A stretch of 64,000 nucleotides of DNA from Stenotrophomonas maltophilia D457 (lineage in GTDB: Bacteria > Pseudomonadota > Gammaproteobacteria > Xanthomonadales > Xanthomonadaceae), in assembly GCF_000284595.1 (NCBI RefSeq), contig NC_017671.1:3567001-3631000 (forward strand), given 5' to 3'. A model generated the notes under the pieces. The model saw nothing but the letters and a program-made list of their open reading frames with translations. It made no database searches and was not told where the DNA came from. Both the position numbers and the translations under genes were made by a program. Each line of letters begins with the position of its first letter. Within the stretch, counting starts at the first letter, position 1. Below, piece after piece: positions 1 through 9,174 of the stretch.

Positions 1-1
1 C

Positions 2-1072
2 GAGCAGTTCACCGGCAAGGTCGGCGACAGCGACCTCGGTGGCAACCTGCAGTTCGAAGTGGGAGGCGCGCGCCCGCGACTGACCGCCACGCTGGAATCC
101 AGACGCCTGGACTTCGATGACCTGGCCGGCTTCGTCGGTGCGCCACCGAAGACCGGCGGCGGCGAAACCGCCAATGCAGAGCAGAAGGCCGAGGCCGCAC
201 GGGTCGCCGCGCGTGCGCGTGTGTTGCCGGACACGCCCTACAACCTCGGCAAGCTGCGTGCGATGGATGCCGACGTGCGTTGGAAAGCCCACCGCATCAA
301 CGCGCCGTCATTGCCATTGGACGACATGGATGCACACCTGTTGCTGGATGACGGTGTGCTGCGGCTGGACCCACTGAACTTCGGCGTCGCCGGCGGCGAC
401 ATCCGCAGCACGATCCGCATGGACGCGCGCCAGCCGCAGATCAGTACCGCGCTGAAGGCCAGTGTGCGCGGCGTGCAGCTTGGCCAGTTGTTCCCCGACG
501 CCAAGCTGGCCGAACAGGCCAAGGGTGGCATCGGCGGCGAGGTGGACCTGAGTGGCCGCGGCAATTCGATCGCCGAGATGCTCGGCAGCAGCAGCGGCAA
601 GGTCGGCCTGGCAATGGGCCGTGGCCATGTCGGCAACCTGGTGATGGAACTGGCCGGCCTGGACATCACCGAGTCGCTGAAATTCCTGGTGACCGGCGAC
701 AAGCAGATTCCCCTGCGTTGCGCCTTCGCCGACTTCGGCGTGCGCGACGGCCTGATGACCAGCCAGGCGTTGGCGGTGGATACCACCGACACGATCCTCA
801 TCGGCGAAGGCACGGTCAGCCTGCGCGACGAGAGCCTGGACCTGCTGTTGAAGCCACGCCCGAAGGACAAGAGCATCCTGGTGCTGCGCTCGCCACTGCA
901 CATCGCCGGCACTTTCAAGGACCCGTCGTTCCGCCCGGACTTCAAGGCGCTGGGCATCCGCGGCGCGGTGGCCCTGGCACTGGGCAGCATCGCCCCGCCG
1001 GCGGCATTGCTGGCAACCATCGAACTGGGGCCGGGCAAGGATGCCGACTGCGGGGGGCAGTATGCGAAGTAG
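2..1072 (+). CDS. AsmA family protein, C-terminal part (5' truncated by window edge)
   Basis: The reading frame is open from base 2, so the true start lies to the left of the window; about 357 residues are visible. Short beta-rich segments alternate with Asp/Gly turns, and the region near the end (TVSLRDESLDLLLKPRPKDKS, then a segment on scaling 'SPLHIAGTF') resembles the C-terminal AsmA domain that ends with DLLLKP- and V.GTF-type motifs. AsmA-like proteins are inner-membrane anchored periplasmic proteins linked to outer-membrane assembly or phospholipid transport; that role is family knowledge, not shown here. The last residues include a Cys (DADCGGQYAK). The gene is convergent with the CBS-domain gene across a 552-bp repeat-filled gap. 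Confidence 0.82.
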   Translation, partial: EQFTGKVGDSDLGGNLQFEVGGARPRLTATLESRRLDFDDLAGFVGAPPKTGGGETANAEQKAEAARVAARARVLPDTPYNLGKLRAMDADVRWKAHRINAPSLPLDDMDAHLLLDDGVLRLDPLNFGVAGGDIRSTIRMDARQPQISTALKASVRGVQLGQLFPDAKLAEQAKGGIGGEVDLSGRGNSIAEMLGSSSGKVGLAMGRGHVGNLVMELAGLDITESLKFLVTGDKQIPLRCAFADFGVRDGLMTSQALAVDTTDTILIGEGTVSLRDESLDLLLKPRPKDKSILVLRSPLHIAGTFKDPSFRPDFKALGIRGAVALALGSIAPPAALLATIELGPGKDADCGGQYAK

Positions 1073-1192
1073 GAGCGTTCGTTCGTGGCGCCTGGACTGA
1101 TCGTGGTTTGAGGGGGACGAGTGACAGTTTCCTGCGCGCGCGGAACGAGAGCGGAAATTCAAAGTCAAAAGAAAAAAGCAAAGTCAAAAGCT

Positions 1193-1217
1193 GTTGCCAA
1201 CCAAGGTTGGCAGCTAC
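1193..1217 (-). repeat. SMAG-type GTAG hairpin
   Basis: On the minus strand the element begins GTAGCTGCCAACC and folds with GGTTGGCAAC, with only the turn between the arms. A GTAG head followed by a short GC-rich stem is the signature of Stenotrophomonas SMAG palindromes. Confidence 0.7.
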
Positions 1218-1270
1218 CAAAGGCAGTCAACCGACGCGGCAACCCACCGCACTCGCGGGACGAGTCCTGA

Positions 1271-1531
1271 GGCGGAGTGCATGGCCGTGCAGGACCGTTG
1301 GCGCCATGGGCCCGAGGCATGCCTCGGGCGGGTTGGGCAGGACGCCCAACCCCGGTCTTGCCGTGTGCGCAGGACAGCGCACACGAGCAAGGCGCCATCG
1401 AGCCCCCATGGGTGAGGGCGCTTTGCTTGCGAAGCACTGCTTCGCAAGCGCCCGAACGCACAGCCGCCAGCGGCTGGGCCGGACCGCGGAGCGGGGTTTA
1501 CGGCGTGTCCTGCATGGCCATGCCCTCCGCC
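1271..1531. repeat. Long intergenic palindrome, copy A (expanded)
   Basis: Arms at 1271-1295 and 1507-1531 are complementary at 23 of 25 positions. The core found in other copies (GGCGCCATNNATGGCGCC plus CCGTRAACCC) is split here by two extra hairpin-rich inserts: one around CCCGAGGCATGCCTCGGG (1311-1328), one at about 1413-1490 that recurs in the copy at 43.2 kb. Confidence 0.75.
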
Positions 1532-1593
1532 TCCCCCGCATCAGGAAGGCGCTGCTTTGGCTTTGGCTTTGGCTTTGAGCTTCGAAAAGCGGG

Positions 1594-1616
1594 CCGGCGG
1601 GCCGCAGGCCCGCCGG
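1594..1616 (-). terminator. Hairpin terminator candidate for the CBS-domain gene
   Basis: A 10-bp perfect GC stem (CCGGCGGGCC / GGCCCGCCGG) with a 3-nt loop lies 8 bp beyond the CBS gene stop. On the minus strand it is followed by CCCGCTTTT, so termination is plausible although the T run is short and slightly displaced. Confidence 0.5.
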
Positions 1617-1624
1617 TGAACACC

Positions 1625-2056
1625 TCACCCCGCCACGATGTACTGCTGCAGCTGGTCCAGCTCGCGCCGCTGCGCATCAATCACCGACTTCACCAGGTCA
1701 CCGATGGAGATCACCCCCAGCACCTGCGCGCCCTCCACCACCGGCAGATGGCGGATGCGGTAGTCGGTCACCAGTTGCAGGCAATGCTCCACCTGCTCAC
1801 CGGGCGACACCGTCACCACCTGCGCCGTCATGATCTCCGCCACCGCGGTATCGCGCGATGAACGATCACGCAGCACGATCTTGCGCGCGTAGTCACGCTC
1901 GGACAGGATCCCGACCAGCCGCGGCCCGTCCATCACCAGTACCGCACCGATGCCCTTTTCCGCCATCAACCGGATCGCATCGATCACCGCCGCGTCCGGC
2001 GCGACCGCATGTACTTCAGGAGACTTGCCATCCAACAGTTGCCGTACCGTCGTCAT
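1625..2056 (-). CDS. CBS-domain pair protein
   Basis: The 143-residue product consists almost entirely of two CBS domains (about residues 10-65 and 75-130), with the usual VxxILSERDYAR end of the first and VLGVISIGDLVK end of the second. Such pairs bind adenosyl ligands such as AMP, ATP or SAM and act as energy or redox sensors; the ligand cannot be told here. The start fits the common N-terminus MTTVRQLL of this family and lies 41 bp inside the upstream glycosyltransferase gene, so the two are probably translationally linked. No catalytic domain is attached. Confidence 0.88.
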   Translation of the reverse strand: MTTVRQLLDGKSPEVHAVAPDAAVIDAIRLMAEKGIGAVLVMDGPRLVGILSERDYARKIVLRDRSSRDTAVAEIMTAQVVTVSPGEQVEHCLQLVTDYRIRHLPVVEGAQVLGVISIGDLVKSVIDAQRRELDQLQQYIVAG

Positions 2057-3050
2057 CTGCCTGCCCTCCGAGGGTGGGTTGCAGGGCCGAGTCTGCCACG
2101 GCGGATGCTAGCCACGCGTCAACCAGGTACAACGGCCGCTGCTTGGACTCTTCGTACAGCCGCCCCAGGTACTCTCCCACCAGCCCCAGCGCGATCAACT
2201 GCACTCCCCCCAGGAACAGGATCACCGCCATCATCGTCGGCCAACCCGCCACCCGGTCGCCATACAGCGCCGCCTTCACGATCACCCACAGGCCGAACAC
2301 GAACGCGACTGCGGCGGTTGCCAGTCCCAGGTAGGTGGCAGCCCGCAGCGGCACAGTCGAGAAGCCGGTGATGCCTTCGAGGGCGAAATTCCACAGCCGC
2401 CACAGGCTGAATTTGCTGGTGCCGGCCACGCGCGCGTGGCGGTGATAGGGCACGGCAATCCGCTTGAAGCCTACCCAGCTGAAAAGCCCCTTCATGAAAC
2501 GGTGGCGCTCACGCATCCCGCGCAGGGCGCTCAGCGCGCGCGGGGACAGCAGGCGGAAATCTCCGGTATCGGCCGGAATCGGCGTACGCGACAGGCGACC
2601 CATCACCCGGTAGAACATCGCTGCCGTGGCGCGCTTGATCCAGGACTCACCATCGCGGGCCATGCGCGTGCCGTAGACGTTGTCATGGCCCTCGCGCCAG
2701 CGCGCGACGAATTGCGGCACCAGCTCCGGCGGGTCCTGGCCGTCGGCATCGAGGATCATCGCTGCCCCCTCGTGCACCAGATCCAGGCCCGCGGTCAGCG
2801 CCGCCTCCTTGCCGAAGTTGCGCGACAGCTTCAGCGCCGAGACGCGCGCATCAGCCTGGGCCAACCCCGCGATCACCTCCCATGTGCGGTCATGACTGCC
2901 GTCATCCACATAGAGGATGTGGCCGTCGATGTCGGGCATGCCGTCCAGCACCGCGCACAGCCGTGGATGCAGCAGCGGTAATGCCAGGGCCTCGTTGTAG
3001 GCGGCGATGACAAAAGTGAGCCGTTCGCGGGTCATGCCCGGATTGTACAT
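2016..3050 (-). CDS. Family 2 glycosyltransferase with C-terminal membrane helices (GtrB/ArnC/DPM1-like)
   Basis: The 344-residue protein has a GT-A domain (about residues 8-230) with the opening FVIAAYNEA, a VDDGS nucleotide-binding motif and a DADGQDPPE metal-binding motif. Two membrane segments follow at roughly 240-300, the second ending GEYLGRLYEE. This layout is that of enzymes that put a sugar on polyprenyl phosphate at the inner membrane for lipid A, O-antigen or teichoic modification; the sugar is unknown. A second in-frame ATG at 3035 (MTRERLTF) is 6 nt after a TACAAT hexamer, so it may be the true start of a leaderless message. The 3' end overlaps the CBS-domain gene by 41 bp. Confidence 0.88.
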   Translation of the reverse strand: MYNPGMTRERLTFVIAAYNEALALPLLHPRLCAVLDGMPDIDGHILYVDDGSHDRTWEVIAGLAQADARVSALKLSRNFGKEAALTAGLDLVHEGAAMILDADGQDPPELVPQFVARWREGHDNVYGTRMARDGESWIKRATAAMFYRVMGRLSRTPIPADTGDFRLLSPRALSALRGMRERHRFMKGLFSWVGFKRIAVPYHRHARVAGTSKFSLWRLWNFALEGITGFSTVPLRAATYLGLATAAVAFVFGLWVIVKAALYGDRVAGWPTMMAVILFLGGVQLIALGLVGEYLGRLYEESKQRPLYLVDAWLASAVADSALQPTLGGQADDDGTATVGWQVS

Positions 3051-3099
3051 TGCCGGCCAGGCGCACGACCCGTCGCCCGCCGCTCACGCCACGCCTGCC

Positions 3100-3840
3100 T
3101 CAGTCCTCCGACAAGTATGACGCGCCTCCCAGCTGGCGCGCCTGGCGCTGGATCCATGCGGCGCGCCGCTGCACATACGGCCCCGGTGCGGCCGCGTTGT
3201 AGCGTCGCGGTGCCGGCAGTACCGCCGCCAGTCGCGCACTCTCGGCCGGGCTCAACCGGGCCGCGTCCTTGCCCCAGTATTTCTGGGCTGCCGCCTGCGC
3301 ACCGTACACACCATCACCGAACTCGGCGATGTTGGCGTACATCTCCAGGATGCGCTCCTTCGGCCACAGCGCCTCGATCAGCACCGTGTACCAGACTTCC
3401 AGGCCCTTGCGGATCCAGCTGCGGCCCTGCCACAGGAACAGGTTCTTGGCCACCTGCTGGCTGATCGTGCTGGCGCCACGCAGGCGCCCTCCCCTGGCGT
3501 TATGGTCGCGGGCCTTTTCGATGGCCTGCAGATCGAAGCCATTGTGGTCGGGGAAGCGCTGGTCCTCGGCCGCCACCAGCGAGATCGGCAGGCTCGGCGC
3601 CATCTGGTCGAGGTCGCGCCACTGGTAATGCAGCCGATAGGACCAGTCCGCCTCGCCCAGCGCCTCGCCGTAGCGCCACAGCATCACCGTGGACACCGGC
3701 GGGTCGATGAAGCGCAGCACCAGCACCTGCAGGCAGCTGAAAGCAACCAGCAGCACCGGCAGCCACTTCCAGCGCCAGCGTCGCCGGCGCGGTGCGGCCA
3801 CCTCCGCCACTACCTTGTGCTGCTCTCCCGCTGCCCCCAT
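3100..3840 (-). CDS. mtgA: Monofunctional biosynthetic peptidoglycan transglycosylase
   Basis: This GT51 enzyme polymerises lipid II into glycan strands at the periplasmic face of the inner membrane. The 246-residue product has one N-terminal membrane helix (about 25-45), then the GT51 motifs: [15 protein letters not shown] with the catalytic Glu, [17 protein letters not shown], and the [15 protein letters not shown] helix region. E. coli MtgA has 242 residues. I chose ATG 3840 because AGAAGGA lies 10 nt upstream; ATG 3888 would add 16 residues, but a GATAAT -10-like hexamer overlaps it. It is divergent from hslO with a gap of 77 bp. Confidence 0.93.
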   Translation of the reverse strand: MGAAGEQHKVVAEVAAPRRRRWRWKWLPVLLVAFSCLQVLVLRFIDPPVSTVMLWRYGEALGEADWSYRLHYQWRDLDQMAPSLPISLVAAEDQRFPDHNGFDLQAIEKARDHNARGGRLRGASTISQQVAKNLFLWQGRSWIRKGLEVWYTVLIEALWPKERILEMYANIAEFGDGVYGAQAAAQKYWGKDAARLSPAESARLAAVLPAPRRYNAAAPGPYVQRRAAWIQRQARQLGGASYLSED

Positions 3841-3917
3841 TACTGGTGCATCCTTCTTCTGTCTGGTTGTCGGCGCATTATCCGGCAACCGCCCCCGTTT
3901 ACGCGCGATGTGAGCCG

Positions 3918-4811
3918 ATGACCGCCAACTCCGATTCCCTGATCCGTTTCCTGCTCCCCGACGCCGGCGTCCGCGGCGTGCATGTGCACCTGCAGGCCAC
4001 CTGGCAGGAAATCCTGTCCCACGCCGTGTACCCGGACGCCGCTGCCGAGCTGCTCGGCGAGGCCTGTGTCGCCTCGGCCCTGTTCACCGGCCACACCAAG
4101 ATCGACGGCCGCCTGTCAGTGCAGCTGCGCAGCAGCACTGCCCTGCGCACCCTGTTCGCCGAATGCACCGCGGGCGGCACCCTGCGTGGCATCGCCCAGC
4201 TCAGCGAAGGCGCCGACGCGCCGCGTGACCTGTCCAGCCTCGGCGATGACGCCATCCTCGCCATCACCATCGAGAACCCCGGCCTGGACCCGCGCGAGCC
4301 GCAGCGCTACCAGAGCCTGGTCGCGCTGACCGCGCCGGAACTGGACGAGGCCTTCGAGGACTACTTCCGCCAGTCGGAGCAGCTGCCCACCCGCCTGCTG
4401 CTGGCGGCCGACCGCAACGGTGCCGCCGGCCTGCTGCTGCAGAAACTGCCGGGCGACGAAGGCGACGAAGATGGCTGGGCGCGCGCCAGCGCCCTGTTCG
4501 AGACCCTGGGCAAGGCCGAACTGCTGGCGACCCCGGCCGAGCAGCTGCTGCACCGCCTGTTCCACGAGGAGCGGCCGGAGCTGCTGGGTGAAAAGCCGCT
4601 CTCCTTCGCCTGCTCCTGCTCGCGCGAGCGGGTGGCCGGCATGCTGCAGTCGCTGGGGGAAGAGGAGGCCCGAGCGGCCGCCGAGGACACTGGCGCCGTC
4701 GAGGTGCGTTGCGAATTCTGCGGACGCGAGTATCACTTTCCATTGACGGAGTTCGGCATACTGTTCCACGGCGCCCAGGGGGCTGTACCGGCGCCTGAAC
4801 GACTTCAGTGA
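3918..4811 (+). CDS. hslO: Redox-regulated molecular chaperone Hsp33
   Basis: Hsp33 is a cytosolic holdase activated by oxidation and unfolding. The 297-residue protein carries the typical N-terminal domain ([19 protein letters not shown]) and the C-terminal zinc centre CSC (in [10 protein letters not shown]) followed by CEFC (in [12 protein letters not shown]), the four cysteines that form disulfides on activation. The start at 3918 matches the family N-terminus; an upstream in-frame extension from 3792 would read across mtgA and is rejected. It is divergent from mtgA, and stress control is likely from the family, not shown by a recognisable promoter here. Confidence 0.95.
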   Translation: MTANSDSLIRFLLPDAGVRGVHVHLQATWQEILSHAVYPDAAAELLGEACVASALFTGHTKIDGRLSVQLRSSTALRTLFAECTAGGTLRGIAQLSEGADAPRDLSSLGDDAILAITIENPGLDPREPQRYQSLVALTAPELDEAFEDYFRQSEQLPTRLLLAADRNGAAGLLLQKLPGDEGDEDGWARASALFETLGKAELLATPAEQLLHRLFHEERPELLGEKPLSFACSCSRERVAGMLQSLGEEEARAAAEDTGAVEVRCEFCGREYHFPLTEFGILFHGAQGAVPAPERLQ

Positions 4812-4843
4812 ACGGCAGTCTTGTACCTGGGGAGGATCAAGGC

Positions 4844-4872
4844 TTGTTAAGAATTCATAAACACCCTAGGAT
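4844..4872 (+). promoter_or_regulatory. Sigma-70-like promoter candidate for the exported protein at 4928
   Basis: TTGTTA (4844-4849) and TAGGAT (4867-4872) are separated by exactly 17 bp, with transcription expected near 4879, about 50 nt before the start codon. It lies in the gap after hslO. Confidence 0.5.
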
Positions 4873-4927
4873 CGAGTTCCCGTCCCCACGGGAACTTCCG
4901 TTGTCTGTCCCTGTCTGAACTGGTCCG

Positions 4928-5776
4928 ATGCGTACCTTCCTGCGTCTACCGCTGGCCCTGCTGATCGCCCTTGGCGCGATCACGGGCGTGCATGCGCAGA
5001 GCAAGGACACCCGCACCGTGCTGCCGGTCTGGAACAAGGGCAGCGGCAAGGTCGAGGCGCTGCTGTACCTTGAGCCGACCGGCGAACAGGCGGCCGGCGC
5101 CCGCTGGCATTTCGGCCGCAACTCGCTGGACGCGGCCTTTGGCCTGTCCTCCGGCGATTCGCTGGGCCTGCTCTGCAACAGCAGCAGCGGCACCAGCATC
5201 AGCGGTCTGGCCAGCCATTGCATGCTGGCCAGCCTGGGCGACGAGGATGATCTGAACAGCCGTCGTTTCAGCGGTACCGCCGCGCTGAACCGCGGCAACA
5301 GCCGCCTGGGCATCACCGCCGGCACTGGCCGTGAAACCCTGCCCGCCTGGTTGTCGGGCCCGAACAAGACGCCCTCGCTGCGTGCCGAGCAGAACGATCT
5401 GACCGTGTTCGCGCAGAAGAACATCGGTCGCGAAGGCTTCGTCTCCATCGCCGGTACCTACGCCAAGGCGCGCCTGGTTCCGCTGGCCGACGCCTCGCCG
5501 GCCATCGTCGATCGCTGGGACAGCAAGAGCCTGAGCATCGGCGCCGGTTACGGCAACTTCACCGGCAGCATCATCGGCCGCGTGGTCGACGTCCCGGGCA
5601 AGCCCGGCAAGTGGGAAGGCCTGGGCATCGGCCTGACCTGGCGTACCCCGTGGTCCGGCCAGCTCACCGTCGGCGCCGAGAATGTGATCAGCCGCGGCAA
5701 GAATCCGTTCTCCCCGCGCAACGAAAGCAACGACGACGGCACCGTGCCGTATGTGCGTTACGAACAGGATCTCTGA
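4928..5776 (+). CDS. Exported protein of unknown function, possible outer-membrane/beta-rich protein
   Basis: I do not recognise this 282-residue protein with confidence. It starts with a clear Sec signal peptide (MRTFLRLPLALLIALGAITG, cleavage expected after VHAQ). The rest is rich in Gly, Ser and short alternating beta-like segments such as KSLSIGAGYGNFTGSIIGRV and GLGIGLTWRTPWSG, suggesting a beta-barrel or periplasmic beta protein. A Cys pair around LLCNSSSGTSISGLASHC could form a disulfide. It is a single-gene unit with its own promoter candidate and a strong terminator. Its location next to the TonB-dependent receptor does not by itself indicate a shared role. Confidence 0.75.
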   Translation: MRTFLRLPLALLIALGAITGVHAQSKDTRTVLPVWNKGSGKVEALLYLEPTGEQAAGARWHFGRNSLDAAFGLSSGDSLGLLCNSSSGTSISGLASHCMLASLGDEDDLNSRRFSGTAALNRGNSRLGITAGTGRETLPAWLSGPNKTPSLRAEQNDLTVFAQKNIGREGFVSIAGTYAKARLVPLADASPAIVDRWDSKSLSIGAGYGNFTGSIIGRVVDVPGKPGKWEGLGIGLTWRTPWSGQLTVGAENVISRGKNPFSPRNESNDDGTVPYVRYEQDL

Positions 5777-5808
5777 TCCCGGTAAACAGGCTCAGCAACG
5801 ATATTCCC

Positions 5809-5831
5809 AAAGGCGCCGAAAGGCGCCTTTT
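5809..5831 (+). terminator. Rho-independent terminator after the exported protein
   Basis: AAAGGCGCC and GGCGCCTTT form a 9-bp stem around a GAAA tetraloop, followed by T residues. It lies 32 bp past the stop at 5776. Confidence 0.85.
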
Positions 5832-6159
5832 GCATGTGCAAGCCTGCCGCGCACTTGCGTAACCGGTATCGCCGCTGGGCGATGAAACGCTGCGCACCGA
5901 CATAGTGAGACACATTTCAATCGAAACTTTTTTCATCATTCTGCGTTAACAAACGAGGCAGAGCGCCCTGACCATGCCGGTAAACTATTGAGTGGCATGG
6001 AAAAAGCGCATCTTTACCAAAATCACAGGCTTGATTAACACAGCTTTAATTCTTGGCGAACGCCCGTTACTATCGGGTCAGCCTCGCGATTTGGGAGCGC
6101 TTTTTCGCTCCCCCGCCGGGCATTAACCCCAGCCAAGATTTCTTGGAGAGAGAGAGCCA
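5832..6159 (+). promoter_or_regulatory. 328-bp leader region of the TonB-dependent receptor
   Basis: This stretch is more AT-rich than its neighbours (around 5900-6060) and has no ORF. A 7-bp stem GGGAGCG/CGCTCCC with a T-rich loop sits at 6093-6112, about 50 nt before the start, and could act as an attenuator or RNA stabiliser. A purine-rich ribosome site (GGAGAGAGAGA) precedes ATG 6160. I could not find a well-spaced -35/-10 pair. Confidence 0.45.
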
Positions 6160-9036
6160 ATGAAACTCAAGTCCAGCCAGCTGCGTGACGCAGTTGTGAT
6201 CGCGCTTGTCGCCGGTGCCACCACCGCGACGGCGCACGCCCAGGAAGCCACCAACCTCGACCGCATCGAGGTCACCGGTTCGCGCATCCGTCAGGTCGAT
6301 ACCGAAACCGCCCAGCCCGTTCTGAGCATCAGCCGCGCTTCGATCGAGAAGAGCGGTTTCAAGACGGTCGCCGACGTCCTGCAGAACATCGCCGCAGCCG
6401 GCAGCCCGGCCATCAGCCGTTCCGAGCCGCTGTCCTCCGGTGAAGCCGTCGGTGGCTTCTACATCGACCTGCGCAACCTCGGCGCCGAACGCACCCTGGT
6501 GCTGGTCGACGGCAAGCGCCTCGGCGCCAGCGTCAGCGGCCTGCAGGACGTGTCGCAGATTCCGTCGGCCATCGTCGAGCGCATCGACGTCCTGAAGGAC
6601 GGCGCGTCGTCGATCTACGGCTCCGACGCGATCGCCGGTGTGATCAACATCATCACCCGCAAGAACTTCCAGGGCCTGGAAGCCAACGCCTACGTCGGCC
6701 AGTACGGCGAAGGCGACGGCCAGAAGACCAGCTACGACTTCGTGGCCGGCTTCACCGGTGACCGCGGTTCGATCACCATCGGCGCCGAGTACGCCGAAGA
6801 AAAGGAAGTGTGGGCCAAGGATCGCTGGTTCAGCCGTTATCCGCGCACCACCTTCCACCCGGCCCAGAACTGGAGCCCGGTCAGCCAGTGGGGCACCATC
6901 ATCGATCCGGATACCGATGACTGGCTGGTGCTGAACCGCGGTGGCGACTACCGCGACGTCAACCAGTACCACGACCAGGACTTCGCCGGCATCACCGGTG
7001 ACACCAGCAACTCCAATACGCAGATGCACCTGCTGACGCCGACCAAGCGTCGCTCGGTGTTCGCCAACGTCCAGTACGACCTGACCGACAATATCCGCTT
7101 CGTCTCCGACCTGCTGTACACCCGTCGTGAGTCGCAGGCCCAGGTCGCAGGCTATCCGTTGCAGTCTGCGTCGTATGAGCGCCTGGGTGCCAAGTGGGAT
7201 GCCGACAGCTACTACAACCCCTTCGGCAAGGACATGGGCTTCATGCGCCGTGGCTGGGAAGTGCCGCGCCTGTCGACCAACAAGCTGACCACCTTCCGCT
7301 TCACCGGCGCCCTGCAGGGCAGCTTCCAGTTCAACGACAAGTACTTCGACTGGGAAGCCGGCTACATCTACCAGAACTCGGAAAACCAGCAGAGCCAGAC
7401 CGGCAACTACAACGTGCTGGCGGTCAATGCCGCCACCGGCCCGTCGTTCTACAACCCGGCCACCGGCCGCGTCGAGTGCGGCACGGCAGCAGGCCTGGTC
7501 GATGGCTCCAACCCGATCTATGGCCCGGGCGCCGGCGGCTGCCTGCCGTGGAACCCGGCCATTCCGTACGGCCGTACCGGTGACGGTGGCCTGACCGGCA
7601 ACCCGGATCTGCAGCAGTTCCTGTTCCCGACCACCAAGAACACCGGTGAAGTCACCACCAAGACCTACTACGCGAACATCGCCGGCAGCCTGTTCACCCT
7701 GCCCGCCGGCGACCTGGGCTTCGCGCTGGGTTACGAGTACCGCGAGGACAAGGGTTCGTACAATCCGGACGCCCTGTCGCAGACCGGCTACTCGACCGAC
7801 CTGGCCGCCGGCCCGACCGGTGGTGGTTACGACGTCAACGAAGTCTATCTGGAGCTGAATGTTCCGATCCTGGCCGACCTGCCGGGTGCCAAGGAACTGA
7901 GCTTCAACGCCGCGACGCGCTACTCGAAGTACAGCACCTTCGGCAACACCACCAACAACAAGTTCGGCCTGAAGTGGAAGCCGATCGACCAGCTGCTGGT
8001 GCGTGCGACCTACGCCGAAGGCTTCCGTGCGCCGACCATCGACAATCTGTACGGTGGCAGCTCGCAGACCTTCGCGTACTTCACCGATCCGTGCGATACC
8101 GACTTCGGTTCGACCGGCCAGCCGGGCGTCGCTGCCCGTTGCGCCGCGGCCATCGGCCCGACCGCCAGCACCTTCCGCCAGCTGCGCCAGGGCTACGTGC
8201 CGGCCAGCGGTCCGGATGAGCAGACGCCGGACCCGTTCAACGCCGTCTCCAACCCGAACCTGACTCCGGAAAAGTCCAAGTCCAAGACCGTTGGCCTGGT
8301 GTGGAGCCCGACCTTCGCCCAGGGCCTGAACATGAGCCTGGACTGGTGGAACATCAAGATCACCAACACGATCGTCACCGACAGCCCGGATGACCAGCTG
8401 AACGACTGCTACGTGCTTGGCATCGCCGAGCGCTGCAACTCGTTCACCCGTGATCCGAACCGTCACAACGTGATCAACCTGACCTACGCACCGCGTAACG
8501 CCGGTTACCAGGAAACCGAAGGCTTCGACTTCGACGTGGCGTACCGCTTCGAGACCGACAGCTGGGGTACCTTCAACGCCAACCTGCAGAACAGCTACGT
8601 CACCAAGAACGTGCTGAAGACCACCAATGCGCAGCAGGTGCCGGTGTCGATCCTCAACGGCTTCGGCAGCAACTTCCGCCTGCGTTCGAACCTGGTGCTG
8701 GGCTGGGAGCGTGGCGACTGGGGCGTGACCTGGGGCACCCGTTACTTCTCCAGCGTCAAGGAGCGTTGCTACTACAGCGACGAGTGCAGCCTGCCGGACT
8801 TCGGTTCGCCGGATCCGGTGCGCGACCAGCCGATGAACAAGCGTGGTTCGACCATGTTCCACGACGTCCAGGTTTCCTGGAACGCACCGTGGAATGCGAC
8901 CATCGCCGTCGGCGCACGTAACGTGTTCGACCACTACGGCCCGCAGATGTACTCGGCACCGAACTCGCAGTTCTCCTACTACGGTGGCTACGACATCGGT
9001 CGCTTCATGTACATGCAGTACAAGCAGAAGTTCTGA
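6160..9036 (+). CDS. TonB-dependent outer-membrane receptor
   Basis: This 958-residue protein imports a substrate across the outer membrane using TonB-ExbBD energy. A signal peptide (about 1-27, ending AHAQ) is followed by a plug domain (about 35-165) with DRIEVTGSRI, a LVLVDGKR strand and the IERIDVLKDGASSIYGSDAIAGVINIITRK-type end (given in part). The remaining residues are a barrel rich in aromatic strands, closing with a terminal Phe. It lacks the N-terminal secretin/TonB signalling domain of FecA-type receptors. The DRIEVTGSRIRQ opening is the subtype expanded in Xanthomonadaceae, which includes carbohydrate and peptide receptors; no substrate can be assigned. Strong RBS and terminator suggest a single-gene transcript. 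Confidence 0.93.
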   Translation: MKLKSSQLRDAVVIALVAGATTATAHAQEATNLDRIEVTGSRIRQVDTETAQPVLSISRASIEKSGFKTVADVLQNIAAAGSPAISRSEPLSSGEAVGGFYIDLRNLGAERTLVLVDGKRLGASVSGLQDVSQIPSAIVERIDVLKDGASSIYGSDAIAGVINIITRKNFQGLEANAYVGQYGEGDGQKTSYDFVAGFTGDRGSITIGAEYAEEKEVWAKDRWFSRYPRTTFHPAQNWSPVSQWGTIIDPDTDDWLVLNRGGDYRDVNQYHDQDFAGITGDTSNSNTQMHLLTPTKRRSVFANVQYDLTDNIRFVSDLLYTRRESQAQVAGYPLQSASYERLGAKWDADSYYNPFGKDMGFMRRGWEVPRLSTNKLTTFRFTGALQGSFQFNDKYFDWEAGYIYQNSENQQSQTGNYNVLAVNAATGPSFYNPATGRVECGTAAGLVDGSNPIYGPGAGGCLPWNPAIPYGRTGDGGLTGNPDLQQFLFPTTKNTGEVTTKTYYANIAGSLFTLPAGDLGFALGYEYREDKGSYNPDALSQTGYSTDLAAGPTGGGYDVNEVYLELNVPILADLPGAKELSFNAATRYSKYSTFGNTTNNKFGLKWKPIDQLLVRATYAEGFRAPTIDNLYGGSSQTFAYFTDPCDTDFGSTGQPGVAARCAAAIGPTASTFRQLRQGYVPASGPDEQTPDPFNAVSNPNLTPEKSKSKTVGLVWSPTFAQGLNMSLDWWNIKITNTIVTDSPDDQLNDCYVLGIAERCNSFTRDPNRHNVINLTYAPRNAGYQETEGFDFDVAYRFETDSWGTFNANLQNSYVTKNVLKTTNAQQVPVSILNGFGSNFRLRSNLVLGWERGDWGVTWGTRYFSSVKERCYYSDECSLPDFGSPDPVRDQPMNKRGSTMFHDVQVSWNAPWNATIAVGARNVFDHYGPQMYSAPNSQFSYYGGYDIGRFMYMQYKQKF

Positions 9037-9061
9037 TCGGCGCTCTGATCAGCTGATGCAG

Positions 9062-9091
9062 CAACGGCCCCGCAAGGGGCCGTTGTTCTTT
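9062..9091 (+). terminator. Rho-independent terminator after the TonB-dependent receptor
   Basis: A perfect 10-bp stem CAACGGCCCC / GGGGCCGTTG with a GCAA loop is followed by TTCTTT. It lies 25 bp after the stop codon. Confidence 0.88.
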
Positions 9092-9174
9092 GTGGCGCAT
9101 GGAAACAGCTGGCCAGGCACAACAAAAAAGGCCGCGGTGTCGCCGCAGCCTTGCTTCGCATCACTCCCGGGTGC

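Larger units (their letters stand above)
1073..1624. other. 552-bp intergenic region with no gene; repeats and terminator
   Basis: This gap separates two convergent genes. It holds an A-rich tract with repeated AAAGTCAAAAG (about 1161-1190), a GTAG-type hairpin (1193-1217), a long palindrome with internal insertions (1271-1531), a GCTTTG simple repeat (about 1556-1578) and a strong hairpin (1594-1616). No convincing coding sequence is present. Confidence 0.7.

Noticed and set aside
6070..8934. A 954-codon open frame antisense to the TonB-dependent receptor
   Set aside because: Long antisense frames are expected in high-GC genes that avoid certain codons. The product is Val/Gly/Arg rich with no recognisable features.
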